A stretch of DNA of 64,000 nucleotides from Bacteroidales bacterium (GCA_017537965.1 JAFYJV010000011.1:1-64000), one strand, 5' to 3'; shown: positions 52,468 to 60,611, counted from the stretch's first letter. A program made the numbers and translations. Notes: generated by a model from the letters alone, not told the origin.

Positions 52468-53760
52468 TTATTTTTTTGCAAAGATAGCGAAAAATTCCTC
52501 TTTGCACCAAATCCAATCCTCTTTGGTCAGTAACAAATCTTTTGCCTTGACTCCGGTGAGTCGCTTGAAGGTGAACCATTGGTATAGCATGATGGCGGTA
52601 TAGGTGCAGGAGAAGGCGATGGCTGCCCCCACGATACCCATGGAGGGGATCATCAGGAAGGTGCAGGGGATGGTCACGGCCAATCCTGTCAAGGCGGCAA
52701 ATAGGTTGTATTTCGGGATGCCAGTGCCGGAGAAATAATGGGAGAAGATCATCTGGGCGGAGAGGAAGAGCAAGCCTGGCGACATCAGCAGGATGATCTC
52801 CTTCACCTGACCGAATTCATCCGAGAAAAGCCATGTAAAGAGGCTCACTGGAAGGCAGGCGATGACCAACAAGGCGATCAAGGTCAGCACTACGGTGAGT
52901 TTCAGGAATTTGATGGTCAGCTTCACGATCTTTTCCTCGTCGGTGAGATTGCTCAGTCTCGAAAACTGGACCATAGAGATGCTCAAGCCAAACACCTTCA
53001 CGCCTTCTCCAACCTGAGTGCCAGCGCCATAGACGCCCACCGACGAGGATGAACAATGTTGACGAAGCAGGTAAATGCTCATACGACGGTTCAAAGTGCT
53101 CACCAGAGTGGAAAGCTGAATCACATAGCCATATCGTAGCATCTCCTTAGCAGTAGCCATAATGGGATCATACCCCTCGTGTTTCACCATGGGCAACATC
53201 AGGATGAAGCCCACGATAAAAGCCACGGAATAGCCACACAATAAGGAATAAACAAAGGCACGGGCGTCATGGAGATGAAACACGAAGATGAACAAAGCCA
53301 TGGAACTCACCTGTATGAAGATCTGCAAGAGGAAGATCCAGTTAAATGTGCCGACTTTCTCCTTGCCGAGGAAAACGTTTAAGTTGAAGTTATGGAAGCT
53401 ATACACCAAGGTGAGCAGCAAGGTGATCACCTCATAACCTTTGGGTACGATTCGGTCAAAAACCAGAGGGAAGAAAGACAAGGTGAAAAACAGCAACACA
53501 TAGAATGCCATCACCATAAGGATCCAGCTATAGGAGACCAACATCAAGGTGGAGAGTTTCTTTCTGGGGGTGAAGTACACCAACCCGCTGCCTGCCAGGA
53601 ACTCGATGCCGATCAGCAGGAAGGTGACATCGGTCAGCACGGTGAAACCAATTCCCCATTCAGTGGATCCGAGCACTCTAGTGCCCATCATCATCGTGAT
53701 GAAGCCTATCAACAGGTTCATCACTCTTGTCATGCCCGTTCCAAGTATTTTCTTAAACAT
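52468..53760 (-). CDS. Lipid-linked oligosaccharide flippase (Wzx/MOP type)
   Basis: 430 residues, about 12 transmembrane helices. The N-terminal segment MTRVMNLLIGFITMMMGTRVLG with LGSTEWGIGFTVLTDV and the VYGAGTQVGEGVKVFGLSISM segment match the MOP-superfamily polysaccharide exporters. It moves undecaprenyl-linked glycans across the inner membrane. It starts 8 bases inside the glycosyltransferase-like gene and is followed by parE after 6 bases. Confidence 0.88.
   Translation of the reverse strand: MFKKILGTGMTRVMNLLIGFITMMMGTRVLGSTEWGIGFTVLTDVTFLLIGIEFLAGSGLVYFTPRKKLSTLMLVSYSWILMVMAFYVLLFFTLSFFPLVFDRIVPKGYEVITLLLTLVYSFHNFNLNVFLGKEKVGTFNWIFLLQIFIQVSSMALFIFVFHLHDARAFVYSLLCGYSVAFIVGFILMLPMVKHEGYDPIMATAKEMLRYGYVIQLSTLVSTLNRRMSIYLLRQHCSSSSVGVYGAGTQVGEGVKVFGLSISMVQFSRLSNLTDEEKIVKLTIKFLKLTVVLTLIALLVIACLPVSLFTWLFSDEFGQVKEIILLMSPGLLFLSAQMIFSHYFSGTGIPKYNLFAALTGLAVTIPCTFLMIPSMGIVGAAIAFSCTYTAIMLYQWFTFKRLTGVKAKDLLLTKEDWIWCKEEFFAIFAKK
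52479..52486 (-). promoter_or_regulatory. -7 box (TATCTTTG) for parE inside the flippase 3' end
   Basis: Minus-strand TATCTTTG, 17 bases before the parE ATG, overlapping the last codons of the flippase. parE can thus be transcribed apart from the glycan genes. Confidence 0.5.
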
Positions 53761-55459
53761 GCCGTTTGCCTTTCTTGTTTATCTTGTTGCCCAACTGATG
53801 AAACATTCCCGACAGTGTGAACTCCCAGCGTTTTCCGTCAAATACAGTGAATTGTCCGTTGCCGTTCAAAGTGTGCAAGCCTTGCTTGAATGGGGATCTT
53901 CTGAATGGTTCGATCGTGTTTGCAAGCGTTTCGTGATACTGGTCATCGGTGATTTTGTCCACTCGGTTAAGACATACAGCGGTTCCATAGTATCGAACGC
54001 ATTCCTGTGAGGGTCGTATCAACGAACCATTGTACTCGAAGAAACGTCCTGCCATCCGGGCACTGGCACAATCTGCTTTCACGGGATTGCCATGGAACGG
54101 TTTATAAGGTCCTTTCAGATCGTCTGCGAGATATCGGTACAGCTTCACGCTTGGGAAATCTTTTTTGGTCAAGAACAGGTTCCAACGTCCTTCAACATAC
54201 ACCAGGGTGGGATCCACTGCCTTGATGTGATCCATCAGCACACATGCCTGTTCCAGTCGCATTGTCTTTTCGTCAAAGCGGTACAGGATCAGCCTGTTCG
54301 ACTCGTTGGCTTCGGGAAGGCAATACACAACTCCTTCGTGTTCAAACACAAACGGATAGGAGAGGTGGAAGGGTTCCGTCAACACCGTGTGGTGTTTCTT
54401 GAAGTCGTCCGACAATCTTGTTGCTTGGATACATCCCTTTCCTGTTCGGTAATCATATTGTTCGAAGAAGATATAAGTGTCTTTTTTTGTGGTAATTATG
54501 AATGGATCGGCATAATATTCCGACAGCCGTTTCCGCCTAAACCAACGGATCTTGGTCTCAAAATCCAATGGGGATTCAATAAAGCGTGACAACGGTGCTT
54601 CCACAAATCCCACATCCCAGTCCTCTTGCTTGAACAAGTCATGCAGGTGGAAACGGCAACGTCGCGTCACGCATTTGATCCAGTATTCCAGCATCTTAAC
54701 ATTGTTTGGCGCATGATAGATGGGAGCCTTCGATTCCGACAGGTGCTCATCCAAGACACCGGATTGCAACAACTCACGGCAGACCTGCAAAGACATGTCG
54801 GTACTATCGAAATACAGCTGGTCGAGATGTGCCCGATAGGAATGAAGGATCGTAGGATATTGCCGTTTTTTGAGGACATAGCCTTTGTCGAGCGATTCCG
54901 TCAGGCGTTGTAACAAAATCCCGTTGCAGGGATCGTCGCCCATCCACTCCCAGAATCCTGGGGGACCACCACGGTAGCGCATCTCGTCGTCGTGATGATA
55001 GGACCAAACCCCGTATCTCGCCACGTTCAAAATCTCCCCGCGAAGGATGTTGAATCCAAATCTTATGATAAAGTCAAGATTCTGATTCTTAATTAGTTCT
55101 ATATCTTTATCTAACAAATAGGTTGAAATACCTTTTTGGACTGGCTCGCAATCCAAAGTGGGTATTTCCATGAGGTTCAGACCTAGTAATGACAAAGCAG
55201 GAACCAAGGGGACCATCTTCTTGGATTCGGGTTTGAACAGGTAGTGGTTCCATATTTGGAAAAACAACTTTCGGTATGGATAGTCCTTCAATTTTCTATG
55301 AAGTCCATTTTGTTCCGGCTTTGTGTCGTTACGGATCACCAAAGCGAGCGTCATGCCGCCTTTCACAAGCTTCCTGACGGTTTCCACCTTCCACGCTTCC
55401 AGCGTGAGGTCGTCAACCAAGATGCCGAAACGTAATGAAGCTTTGGGTTGTTCTTCCAT
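53753..55459 (-). CDS. Formyltransferase-like/GINT1-like glycan enzyme
   Basis: 568 residues. The N-terminal part (1-225) looks formyltransferase-like: FGILVDDLTLEAWKVET..., LDFIIRFGFNILRGEI and GVWSYHHDDEMRYRGGPPGF. The C-terminal part (~270-568) looks like the beta-propeller (GH43/GH117-like) domain of plant glucosamine-inositolphosphorylceramide transferases: YADPFIITTKKDTYIFFEQYD, SYPFVFEHEGVVYCLPEANES and LFLTKKDF. A role in adding an amino- or formylated sugar to a lipid or glycan is suggested by the flippase, which overlaps its end by 8 bases. The -7 box lies 25 bases upstream. Confidence 0.65.
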   Translation of the reverse strand: MEEQPKASLRFGILVDDLTLEAWKVETVRKLVKGGMTLALVIRNDTKPEQNGLHRKLKDYPYRKLFFQIWNHYLFKPESKKMVPLVPALSLLGLNLMEIPTLDCEPVQKGISTYLLDKDIELIKNQNLDFIIRFGFNILRGEILNVARYGVWSYHHDDEMRYRGGPPGFWEWMGDDPCNGILLQRLTESLDKGYVLKKRQYPTILHSYRAHLDQLYFDSTDMSLQVCRELLQSGVLDEHLSESKAPIYHAPNNVKMLEYWIKCVTRRCRFHLHDLFKQEDWDVGFVEAPLSRFIESPLDFETKIRWFRRKRLSEYYADPFIITTKKDTYIFFEQYDYRTGKGCIQATRLSDDFKKHHTVLTEPFHLSYPFVFEHEGVVYCLPEANESNRLILYRFDEKTMRLEQACVLMDHIKAVDPTLVYVEGRWNLFLTKKDFPSVKLYRYLADDLKGPYKPFHGNPVKADCASARMAGRFFEYNGSLIRPSQECVRYYGTAVCLNRVDKITDDQYHETLANTIEPFRRSPFKQGLHTLNGNGQFTVFDGKRWEFTLSGMFHQLGNKINKKGKRHV

Positions 55460-55484
55460 ACGAGACCTAACGAGTTTTTCGGGT

Positions 55485-55492
55485 CAAAATTA
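55485..55492 (-). promoter_or_regulatory. -7 box (TAATTTTG) for the GINT1-like gene
   Basis: Minus-strand TAATTTTG, 25 bases before the ATG at 55459. Confidence 0.5.
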
Positions 55493-55544
55493 CAATTCTT
55501 TTGGGGAATAATCGTTAATTAGATGTCCTTTCGGGAAAAATTCC

Positions 55545-55552
55545 TAATTTTG
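55545..55552 (+). promoter_or_regulatory. -7 box (TAATTTTG) for the multi-domain glycosyltransferase
   Basis: TAATTTTG, 15 bases before the ATG at 55568. It also excludes in-frame codons to the left as starts. Confidence 0.5.
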
Positions 55553-55567
55553 GACACTTTTTTAGCC

Positions 55568-57547
55568 ATGAAGATCTCCGTCGTCATCGTCAATTACAAT
55601 GTAGAATACTTTCTTGAGCAGTGTCTGTATTCGGTGCGTCGCGCCTTGCAAGGCATTGATGGGGAAGTGTTTGTTGTTGACAACAACTCCGTTGACGGCT
55701 CTTTGAAGATGTTGTCGGAGAAGTTCCCAGAGGTGAAGGTCATTGCCAACAAGGAGAACCTGGGATTTAGTCGAGCCAACAACCAGGCCATCAAAGTCTC
55801 CAGCGGCGAGTATGTGTTGTTGCTCAATCCCGACACTGTTGTGGAGGACGACACTTTTAGCAAATGTCTTGCCTTCATGGATGCCCATCCCGATGCCGGT
55901 GGTTTGGGTGTGAAGATGGTGGACGGCAAGGGTAATTTCCTGCCCGAATCCAAACGTGGACTGCCCACCCCGGCCGCTGCTTTCTACAAGATGTTCGGCT
56001 TGGCCAAGCTGTTTCCTCACTCCAAGCGTTTCGCACATTATTACATGGGTCATCTCTCCAACGACGAGACCAACGAAGTGGAGATCTTGGCAGGTGCCTT
56101 CATGCTGATGCGTCGTGAGACGCTCGACAAGGTGGGGTTGCTTGACGAGACCTTCTTCATGTACGGCGAAGACATTGACCTCTCGTACCGCATCACCCAA
56201 GGGGGCTACAAGAACTACTATTTCCCTGAGACGCGCATCATCCACTATAAAGGGGAGAGTACCAAGAAGACCAGCGTCAATTACGTGTTGGTGTTTTACA
56301 AGGCCATGGAGATCTTCGCCAAGAAACATTTTGGCCAAAAGCGCGCCTTCTGGTTCTCCTTCTTTATTAATTTGGCCATCTATTTCAAGGCTTTTCTTGC
56401 CTTGGTGTCACAGCTTTTCCACAAGATCGCCATCCCGTTCCTTGACGCCGTGTTGGGTTATGGAGGGTTGGCCGCCATCAGCTACTATTGGGGCAAGATG
56501 ACCGTTTATGAAGGCATTGGAAGCTATCCCACCACGTTGTTTGCCTTGGTCTTGCCCGCCTATATCTTGATTTGGCTGCTAAGCACCTATTTCACAGGTG
56601 GATACGACAAGCCTTACAGTATTGGAAAGAGTGTCTTTGGCATCGCCATCGGCAGCGTCTTTGTGCTGATGCTCTACGCCTTGCTGCCTGAGTCGCTCCG
56701 CTTCTCCCGTGCCTTGATCCTCTTCGGCACGTTATGGCTCGCCTTGGAGATGAGCGTCACTCGACTTGTCGGCATTTGGATGGGGAAGGAGTCGTTCCTA
56801 TCGAAACGCAACGCCAAGAAGCGTTTCGTGTTGATTGGCAATCCCGATGAGGCACATCGAGTGGAGTCGCTGATCCAAAGTACCTCCATCAAGCCTGACT
56901 TCATAGGGCTGGTCAGCTCGGATCCAAAAGGGGAGACGCCTGATGGTTTCATTGGTAGGATAAACCAGGTGCCTGACATCATCAATATCTATAAGATTAC
57001 CGAAGTCATCTTCTGCTCAAAGGACGTGCCTCATCAGGTCATCATTGACAAAATGGTGGAGTGGCATGCGTCCAATGTGGACTATAAGATTGCTCCTGAA
57101 GACAGTCTTTCCATCATCGGAAGCAACAGCATCAACACTAGGGGAGATCTCTATACCGTTGACATCAAGGCCATTGATACGGTGGCCAACCGACGCAACA
57201 AAAGGTTGTTGGATGTGGTCCTTTCCATTTTCAGCTTGGTGTTCTGGCTGCCTTTGGCATTGGTGGTGAAGCGACCCATCCGTTTCTTGAAGGATGCCAT
57301 ATTGGTCTTGTTGGGCCGTCGTACTTGGGTGGGTTATTGCAACAGCGATGAGATCCAGAAACTCCCCAAGATCCGTCGTGGCATCTATACACCGGCTTCA
57401 CTCATGGAGCGGAACGTCGGAGACGATGCGCGCACGGTTTCTACAGCTGACGCCGCTGTCTATAACCAACTCAACCTGCTTTATGCCCGTGACTACACCG
57501 TCTGGAAGGACGCGGAGATCTTTTTCAAGTCGGTGGCAGCAAAATAA
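55568..57547 (+). CDS. Multi-domain glycosyltransferase: GT2, membrane helices, Rossmann and degenerate sugar-phosphate transferase domain
   Basis: 659 residues. GT2 domain (1-230): ISVVIVNYNVEYFLEQCL, EVFVVDNNSVDGS, VLLLNPDTVVE, AFMLMRRETLD and MYGEDIDLSYR, the rhamnosyltransferase-like pattern. Several membrane helices (about 255-400) follow. A Rossmann domain (~417-500) starts KKRFVLIGNPDEA. A C-terminal stretch (544-659) begins NKRLLDVVLSIFSLVFWLPL like a polyprenyl-phosphate sugar-1-phosphate transferase but lacks the family's QxRVG, KFRSM and catalytic DE/H signals, so it is probably inactive. It builds a lipid-linked surface glycan. It is divergent from the GINT1-like and flippase genes, with a terminator at its end. 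Confidence 0.87.
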   Translation: MKISVVIVNYNVEYFLEQCLYSVRRALQGIDGEVFVVDNNSVDGSLKMLSEKFPEVKVIANKENLGFSRANNQAIKVSSGEYVLLLNPDTVVEDDTFSKCLAFMDAHPDAGGLGVKMVDGKGNFLPESKRGLPTPAAAFYKMFGLAKLFPHSKRFAHYYMGHLSNDETNEVEILAGAFMLMRRETLDKVGLLDETFFMYGEDIDLSYRITQGGYKNYYFPETRIIHYKGESTKKTSVNYVLVFYKAMEIFAKKHFGQKRAFWFSFFINLAIYFKAFLALVSQLFHKIAIPFLDAVLGYGGLAAISYYWGKMTVYEGIGSYPTTLFALVLPAYILIWLLSTYFTGGYDKPYSIGKSVFGIAIGSVFVLMLYALLPESLRFSRALILFGTLWLALEMSVTRLVGIWMGKESFLSKRNAKKRFVLIGNPDEAHRVESLIQSTSIKPDFIGLVSSDPKGETPDGFIGRINQVPDIINIYKITEVIFCSKDVPHQVIIDKMVEWHASNVDYKIAPEDSLSIIGSNSINTRGDLYTVDIKAIDTVANRRNKRLLDVVLSIFSLVFWLPLALVVKRPIRFLKDAILVLLGRRTWVGYCNSDEIQKLPKIRRGIYTPASLMERNVGDDARTVSTADAAVYNQLNLLYARDYTVWKDAEIFFKSVAAK

Positions 57548-57579
57548 GAGGCCGTTTGGGACAAACGGCCTCTTATTTT
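57541..57579. terminator. Bidirectional intrinsic terminator, 17-bp perfect stem
   Basis: AAAATAAGAGGCCGTTT pairs perfectly with AAACGGCCTCTTATTTT around GGGAC. It serves the convergent glycosyltransferase (+) and GH109-type gene (-), and its left arm contains the TAA stop of the former. Confidence 0.9.
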
Positions 57580-57597
57580 CAACTATTTGTTTTTAGA

Positions 57598-59007
57598 TCA
57601 TTTTGTTGCGTGCTTATACCCTTGGATCTTGTTCCAATCACCTCTGGTGAAGTCAGGCATCGCCACCGGCATACCGCCGTTGGCGATGGAGGCAGCTGTG
57701 AGCTCGCCTAGGCAGGACCATTCGGCGGCATCATATACATCCTGGTCAAGCGGCAAGCCATTTTGCAGGCAGTAAATCAGGCGATAGTCCATGATGAAAT
57801 CCATGCCGCCGTGACCGCCCACTTCCTTGGCTTTTTCTTCGATTTCAACTGCGATGGGATGGAGGTATTCTTTCAAGATCTTGTCGCGCACCTCGGCTGG
57901 GACGAAACCATGAGGGTTCAGGCGCTGACCTTCGGCAAGAAAACCTTGAGGCAGCTTATCTTCCAAGACCGTGAAGCCTTCAATGGGATACTTGTTGGCA
58001 AAGCCATCCGTACCAGTGAGCTGATACAGGCGGTTATAGGGGCGATACGTATAGACGTTATGCTCGATGAGCAAGGTCTTGCCTTTCTCTGTCTGGATCA
58101 TGGTGGTGGTCATGTCGCCATTCGCAAACTCGTCCACATTCATCATCTCCTTGGCAATCTTTTTCCCATTGTATGATGGCGTGCTCATGGAGGTCAGGGT
58201 TTTCATGCGGTCGCCGCGGTGGATGTTGAAAGCCTGGCAGAGGGGGCCGAGGCCATGGGTGGGATACACGTCGCCCGCATGGTTTTGGTTGAATTCCAGG
58301 CGCCAGTTTTCATAATACTCATGCCAAAAGGGTTCCAGGTTGTGGATGTAGGCTCCCTCGCCGTGTATGAGCTCGCCGAACATGCCTTGTTGAGCCATGT
58401 TGAGGGCAGTCAACTCGAAGAAGTCGTAGCAGCAGTTCTCCAGCATCATGCAGTGGCGTTGGGTCTGTTCGGCCACATCGACGAGTTGCCAGCATTCTTC
58501 TAGAGAAGTGGCGGCAGGCACTTCCACGGCTACATGCTTGCCGTGTTGCATGGCATATACCGACATCGGGACATGGTTCTTCCAGTCGGTACAGATATAA
58601 ACCAAGTCGATGTCATCGCGCTCGCAAAGCTCTTTCCATCCCTCGCGTCCAGTGTAGGCGGCAGCACGGGGCAGGCCTCTGGCTTCTAAGATGTTGGTCT
58701 GCACGGCTTCTACGCGGTCAGGTTCAATGTCGCACAATGCCACGACGGTCACGCCATCGATATAAGTGATACGGTCAACGGCATCATAGCCGCGCATACC
58801 GAGGCCGATGTAGCCGATGCGTACATTCTCAATGGGGTCAACGGTGAATTGGAGGACGCTTTTTTGGCCATCCTGGCGTTGAGGCTCGTCAAAGACGATG
58901 GTGTTGTCCTTGATGACGTAATTTCCATGTCGATCCTCTTTATTGTTTGTACATGCCGACAAGAGGCAGACAACGGCACATAAAAATGCGAAAAGTTTCG
59001 TTTTCAT
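57598..59007 (-). CDS. GH109-type (Gfo/Idh/MocA fold) lipoprotein, possible alpha-N-acetylgalactosaminidase
   Basis: 469 residues. A lipobox LLSAC (Cys19) follows the signal. The NAD-binding Rossmann domain carries RIGYIGLGMRGYDAV (~64-78) and VVALCDIEPDR. The middle has YICTDWKNHVPMSVYAMQHG, HVAVEVPAAT, CMMLENCCYDFFEL and HAGDVYPTHGLGPLCQAF, matching GH109 enzymes, which use bound NAD and release GalNAc by an oxidation-elimination route. It is divergent from a NahK-like kinase. Export as a lipoprotein agrees with known GH109 proteins of Bacteroidota, as I recall. Confidence 0.9.
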   Translation of the reverse strand: MKTKLFAFLCAVVCLLSACTNNKEDRHGNYVIKDNTIVFDEPQRQDGQKSVLQFTVDPIENVRIGYIGLGMRGYDAVDRITYIDGVTVVALCDIEPDRVEAVQTNILEARGLPRAAAYTGREGWKELCERDDIDLVYICTDWKNHVPMSVYAMQHGKHVAVEVPAATSLEECWQLVDVAEQTQRHCMMLENCCYDFFELTALNMAQQGMFGELIHGEGAYIHNLEPFWHEYYENWRLEFNQNHAGDVYPTHGLGPLCQAFNIHRGDRMKTLTSMSTPSYNGKKIAKEMMNVDEFANGDMTTTMIQTEKGKTLLIEHNVYTYRPYNRLYQLTGTDGFANKYPIEGFTVLEDKLPQGFLAEGQRLNPHGFVPAEVRDKILKEYLHPIAVEIEEKAKEVGGHGGMDFIMDYRLIYCLQNGLPLDQDVYDAAEWSCLGELTAASIANGGMPVAMPDFTRGDWNKIQGYKHATK

Positions 59008-59032
59008 AGGAATAGTATTGTTGATTGAGCAA

Positions 59033-59040
59033 CAAAGATA
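59033..59040 (-). promoter_or_regulatory. -7 box (TATCTTTG) for the GH109-type gene
   Basis: Minus-strand TATCTTTG, 25 bases before the ATG at 59007. The kinase box starts 13 bases to its right. Confidence 0.55.
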
Positions 59041-59052
59041 GGAAATGTTTCG

Positions 59053-59060
59053 TATCTTTG
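59053..59060 (+). promoter_or_regulatory. -7 box (TATCTTTG) for the NahK-like kinase
   Basis: TATCTTTG, 17 bases before the ATG at 59078. Confidence 0.55.
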
Positions 59061-59077
59061 TCAAAAAATAAACGACC

Positions 59078-60157
59078 ATGAGCGAAAAGAATCCTTTTTT
59101 TCCCATTGCCGCCCACTTCGTCGATGTGGCACAAGTTACTAGTATCCAGCCTATGGGCAATGGACTGATCAACGATACCTATAAGATCATGATAAACGGA
59201 CATGAACAGCCCAAATATGTGTTGCAACATATCAATGACAAGGTGTTCACTGACGTGGAGATGCTTCAACGCAATATTGAAATAGTTACCAACCATATCC
59301 GTCGCAAATACGAACAGGCTGGACTGAGCCACATCGATCGTCGTGTGTTGCATTTCTTGAAGGCAGACACTGGGAAGACATACGTGAAAGTTGGGGAGGA
59401 GTACTGGCGTGTGATGGATTTCATTGCCGACTCGGTCACTCAAGAAGCCGTCACACCACAATCCGCTTACGACGCGGGCCGTTCCTTCGGTGATTTTGAG
59501 TCGCTGCTGTCGGATGTGAAGGAGCCGATAGGGGAGATCATTCCCAATTTCCACAACATTGAGTTCCGGCTGAAGCAGTTGGACGAAGCCATCGCTGCCG
59601 ACCCTGTTGGTCGGATGAGTGACCAGGAAGTCCAAGATTATGTCAAGAAAATCAAAGACTTAGCCTATGAGATGTGTCTTGGCGAGCGATTGTTCCGTGA
59701 AGGCAAGTTGCCGAAACGTATTTGCCATTGCGACACAAAGGTGAACAACATGCTCTTCGATAAAGAAGGTAATGTGTTGTGTATCATCGATTTAGATACT
59801 ATTATGCCAAGTTTCGTCTTTTCCGATTTCGGCGATTTCCTGCGTTCTGCCGCCAATACTGGTGCTGAGGACGATCCTGATCTCGGCAATATCCACTTCA
59901 ATTTGGAGATCTATGACGCGTTTCTGAATGGCTATCTTGAAGGCACAAAAACTTTCTTGACACCCATAGAGCGTGAGAATTTGCCATACGCTGCGACATT
60001 GTTCCCATACATGCAGGCGGTTCGGTTTTTTGCTGATTATATCAACGGTGACACCTATTATAAAACAAGGTATCCCGAGCACAACATGGTACGTACTCGT
60101 GCGCAGTGGAAGTTGTTCCAGGAAGCCAGAAGTCAGAAACTGGAAGCCAGTGTTTAG
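59078..60157 (+). CDS. Aminoglycoside-phosphotransferase-fold sugar kinase, NahK-like
   Basis: 359 residues, about the length of NahK. N-terminal lobe with GNGLINDTYKI (P-loop-like) and KYVLQHINDKVF. Catalytic motif CHCDTKVNNMLFD (Asp base) and the metal motif IIDLDTIMPS, then FSDFGDFLRSAA. These match N-acetylhexosamine 1-kinases, which phosphorylate GlcNAc/GalNAc at C1 in the lacto-/galacto-N-biose route. Sharing a promoter region with a GH109-type GalNAc-releasing enzyme supports a GalNAc substrate. The family also includes other sugar and small-molecule kinases. The 3' end overlaps the DUF3127 gene by 4 bases. Confidence 0.87.
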   Translation: MSEKNPFFPIAAHFVDVAQVTSIQPMGNGLINDTYKIMINGHEQPKYVLQHINDKVFTDVEMLQRNIEIVTNHIRRKYEQAGLSHIDRRVLHFLKADTGKTYVKVGEEYWRVMDFIADSVTQEAVTPQSAYDAGRSFGDFESLLSDVKEPIGEIIPNFHNIEFRLKQLDEAIAADPVGRMSDQEVQDYVKKIKDLAYEMCLGERLFREGKLPKRICHCDTKVNNMLFDKEGNVLCIIDLDTIMPSFVFSDFGDFLRSAANTGAEDDPDLGNIHFNLEIYDAFLNGYLEGTKTFLTPIERENLPYAATLFPYMQAVRFFADYINGDTYYKTRYPEHNMVRTRAQWKLFQEARSQKLEASV

Positions 60158-60558
60158 AACGGTAAATCGTCGCCGTTGTTGTCGGCGCCAAAGTATGGTT
60201 CTTCTGAAGGTGAAGATGCTGCAGGTGTGGGGTGTGCTGTTTGAGGATGATATGGAGCACTTTGGACTGGAGCGGAGGCTGGTGTTGTTGCACCGACAGG
60301 ATCGAAACGCCACACGCGCACATCCGTGTACCATTTACCATTAAATTCCCGTGAAGAGATATCTATTTGTGCTTTGACCATTTGACCGGGAACCATGTTT
60401 TGGATTTCGTCGATTTGGTTTGTCCAGCAAGTCAGACATACTGTCTTGGGGAATTGTTCGTCAGTTTCGATGATTAGATCTTGTTTACGCCAGGGGCCGC
60501 GGGCACTTGTGCCTTCGGTTAGACCGCCGAGTCTTACGACTTTTCCGATGATTTCCAT
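60154..60558 (-). CDS. DUF3127 domain protein
   Basis: 134 residues from the ATG at 60558. The DUF3127 domain (1-85), found in Bacteroidota, has an OB-like pattern: MEIIGKVVRLGGLTEGTSA, GPWRKQDLIIETDEQFPKT and ISSREFNGKWYTDVRVWR. The Pro/Ala-rich tail ends in GDDLPF, like the acidic tip of single-strand DNA-binding proteins, which bind partners through that tip. Its function is not established; nucleic-acid binding is an inference from the SSB-like layout. The convergent sugar kinase overlaps its 3' end by 4 bases. Confidence 0.85.
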   Translation of the reverse strand: MEIIGKVVRLGGLTEGTSARGPWRKQDLIIETDEQFPKTVCLTCWTNQIDEIQNMVPGQMVKAQIDISSREFNGKWYTDVRVWRFDPVGATTPASAPVQSAPYHPQTAHPTPAASSPSEEPYFGADNNGDDLPF

Positions 60559-60603
60559 AGTTGCGATTATTTTGATAAATATTTCTAAATTTGTTTTCCG
60601 TTG

Positions 60604-60611
60604 CAAATATA
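60604..60611 (-). promoter_or_regulatory. -7 box (TATATTTG) for the DUF3127 gene
   Basis: Minus-strand TATATTTG, 45 bases before the ATG at 60558. The rest of 60559-60802 is AT-rich without a gene or RNA that I can see. Confidence 0.45.
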
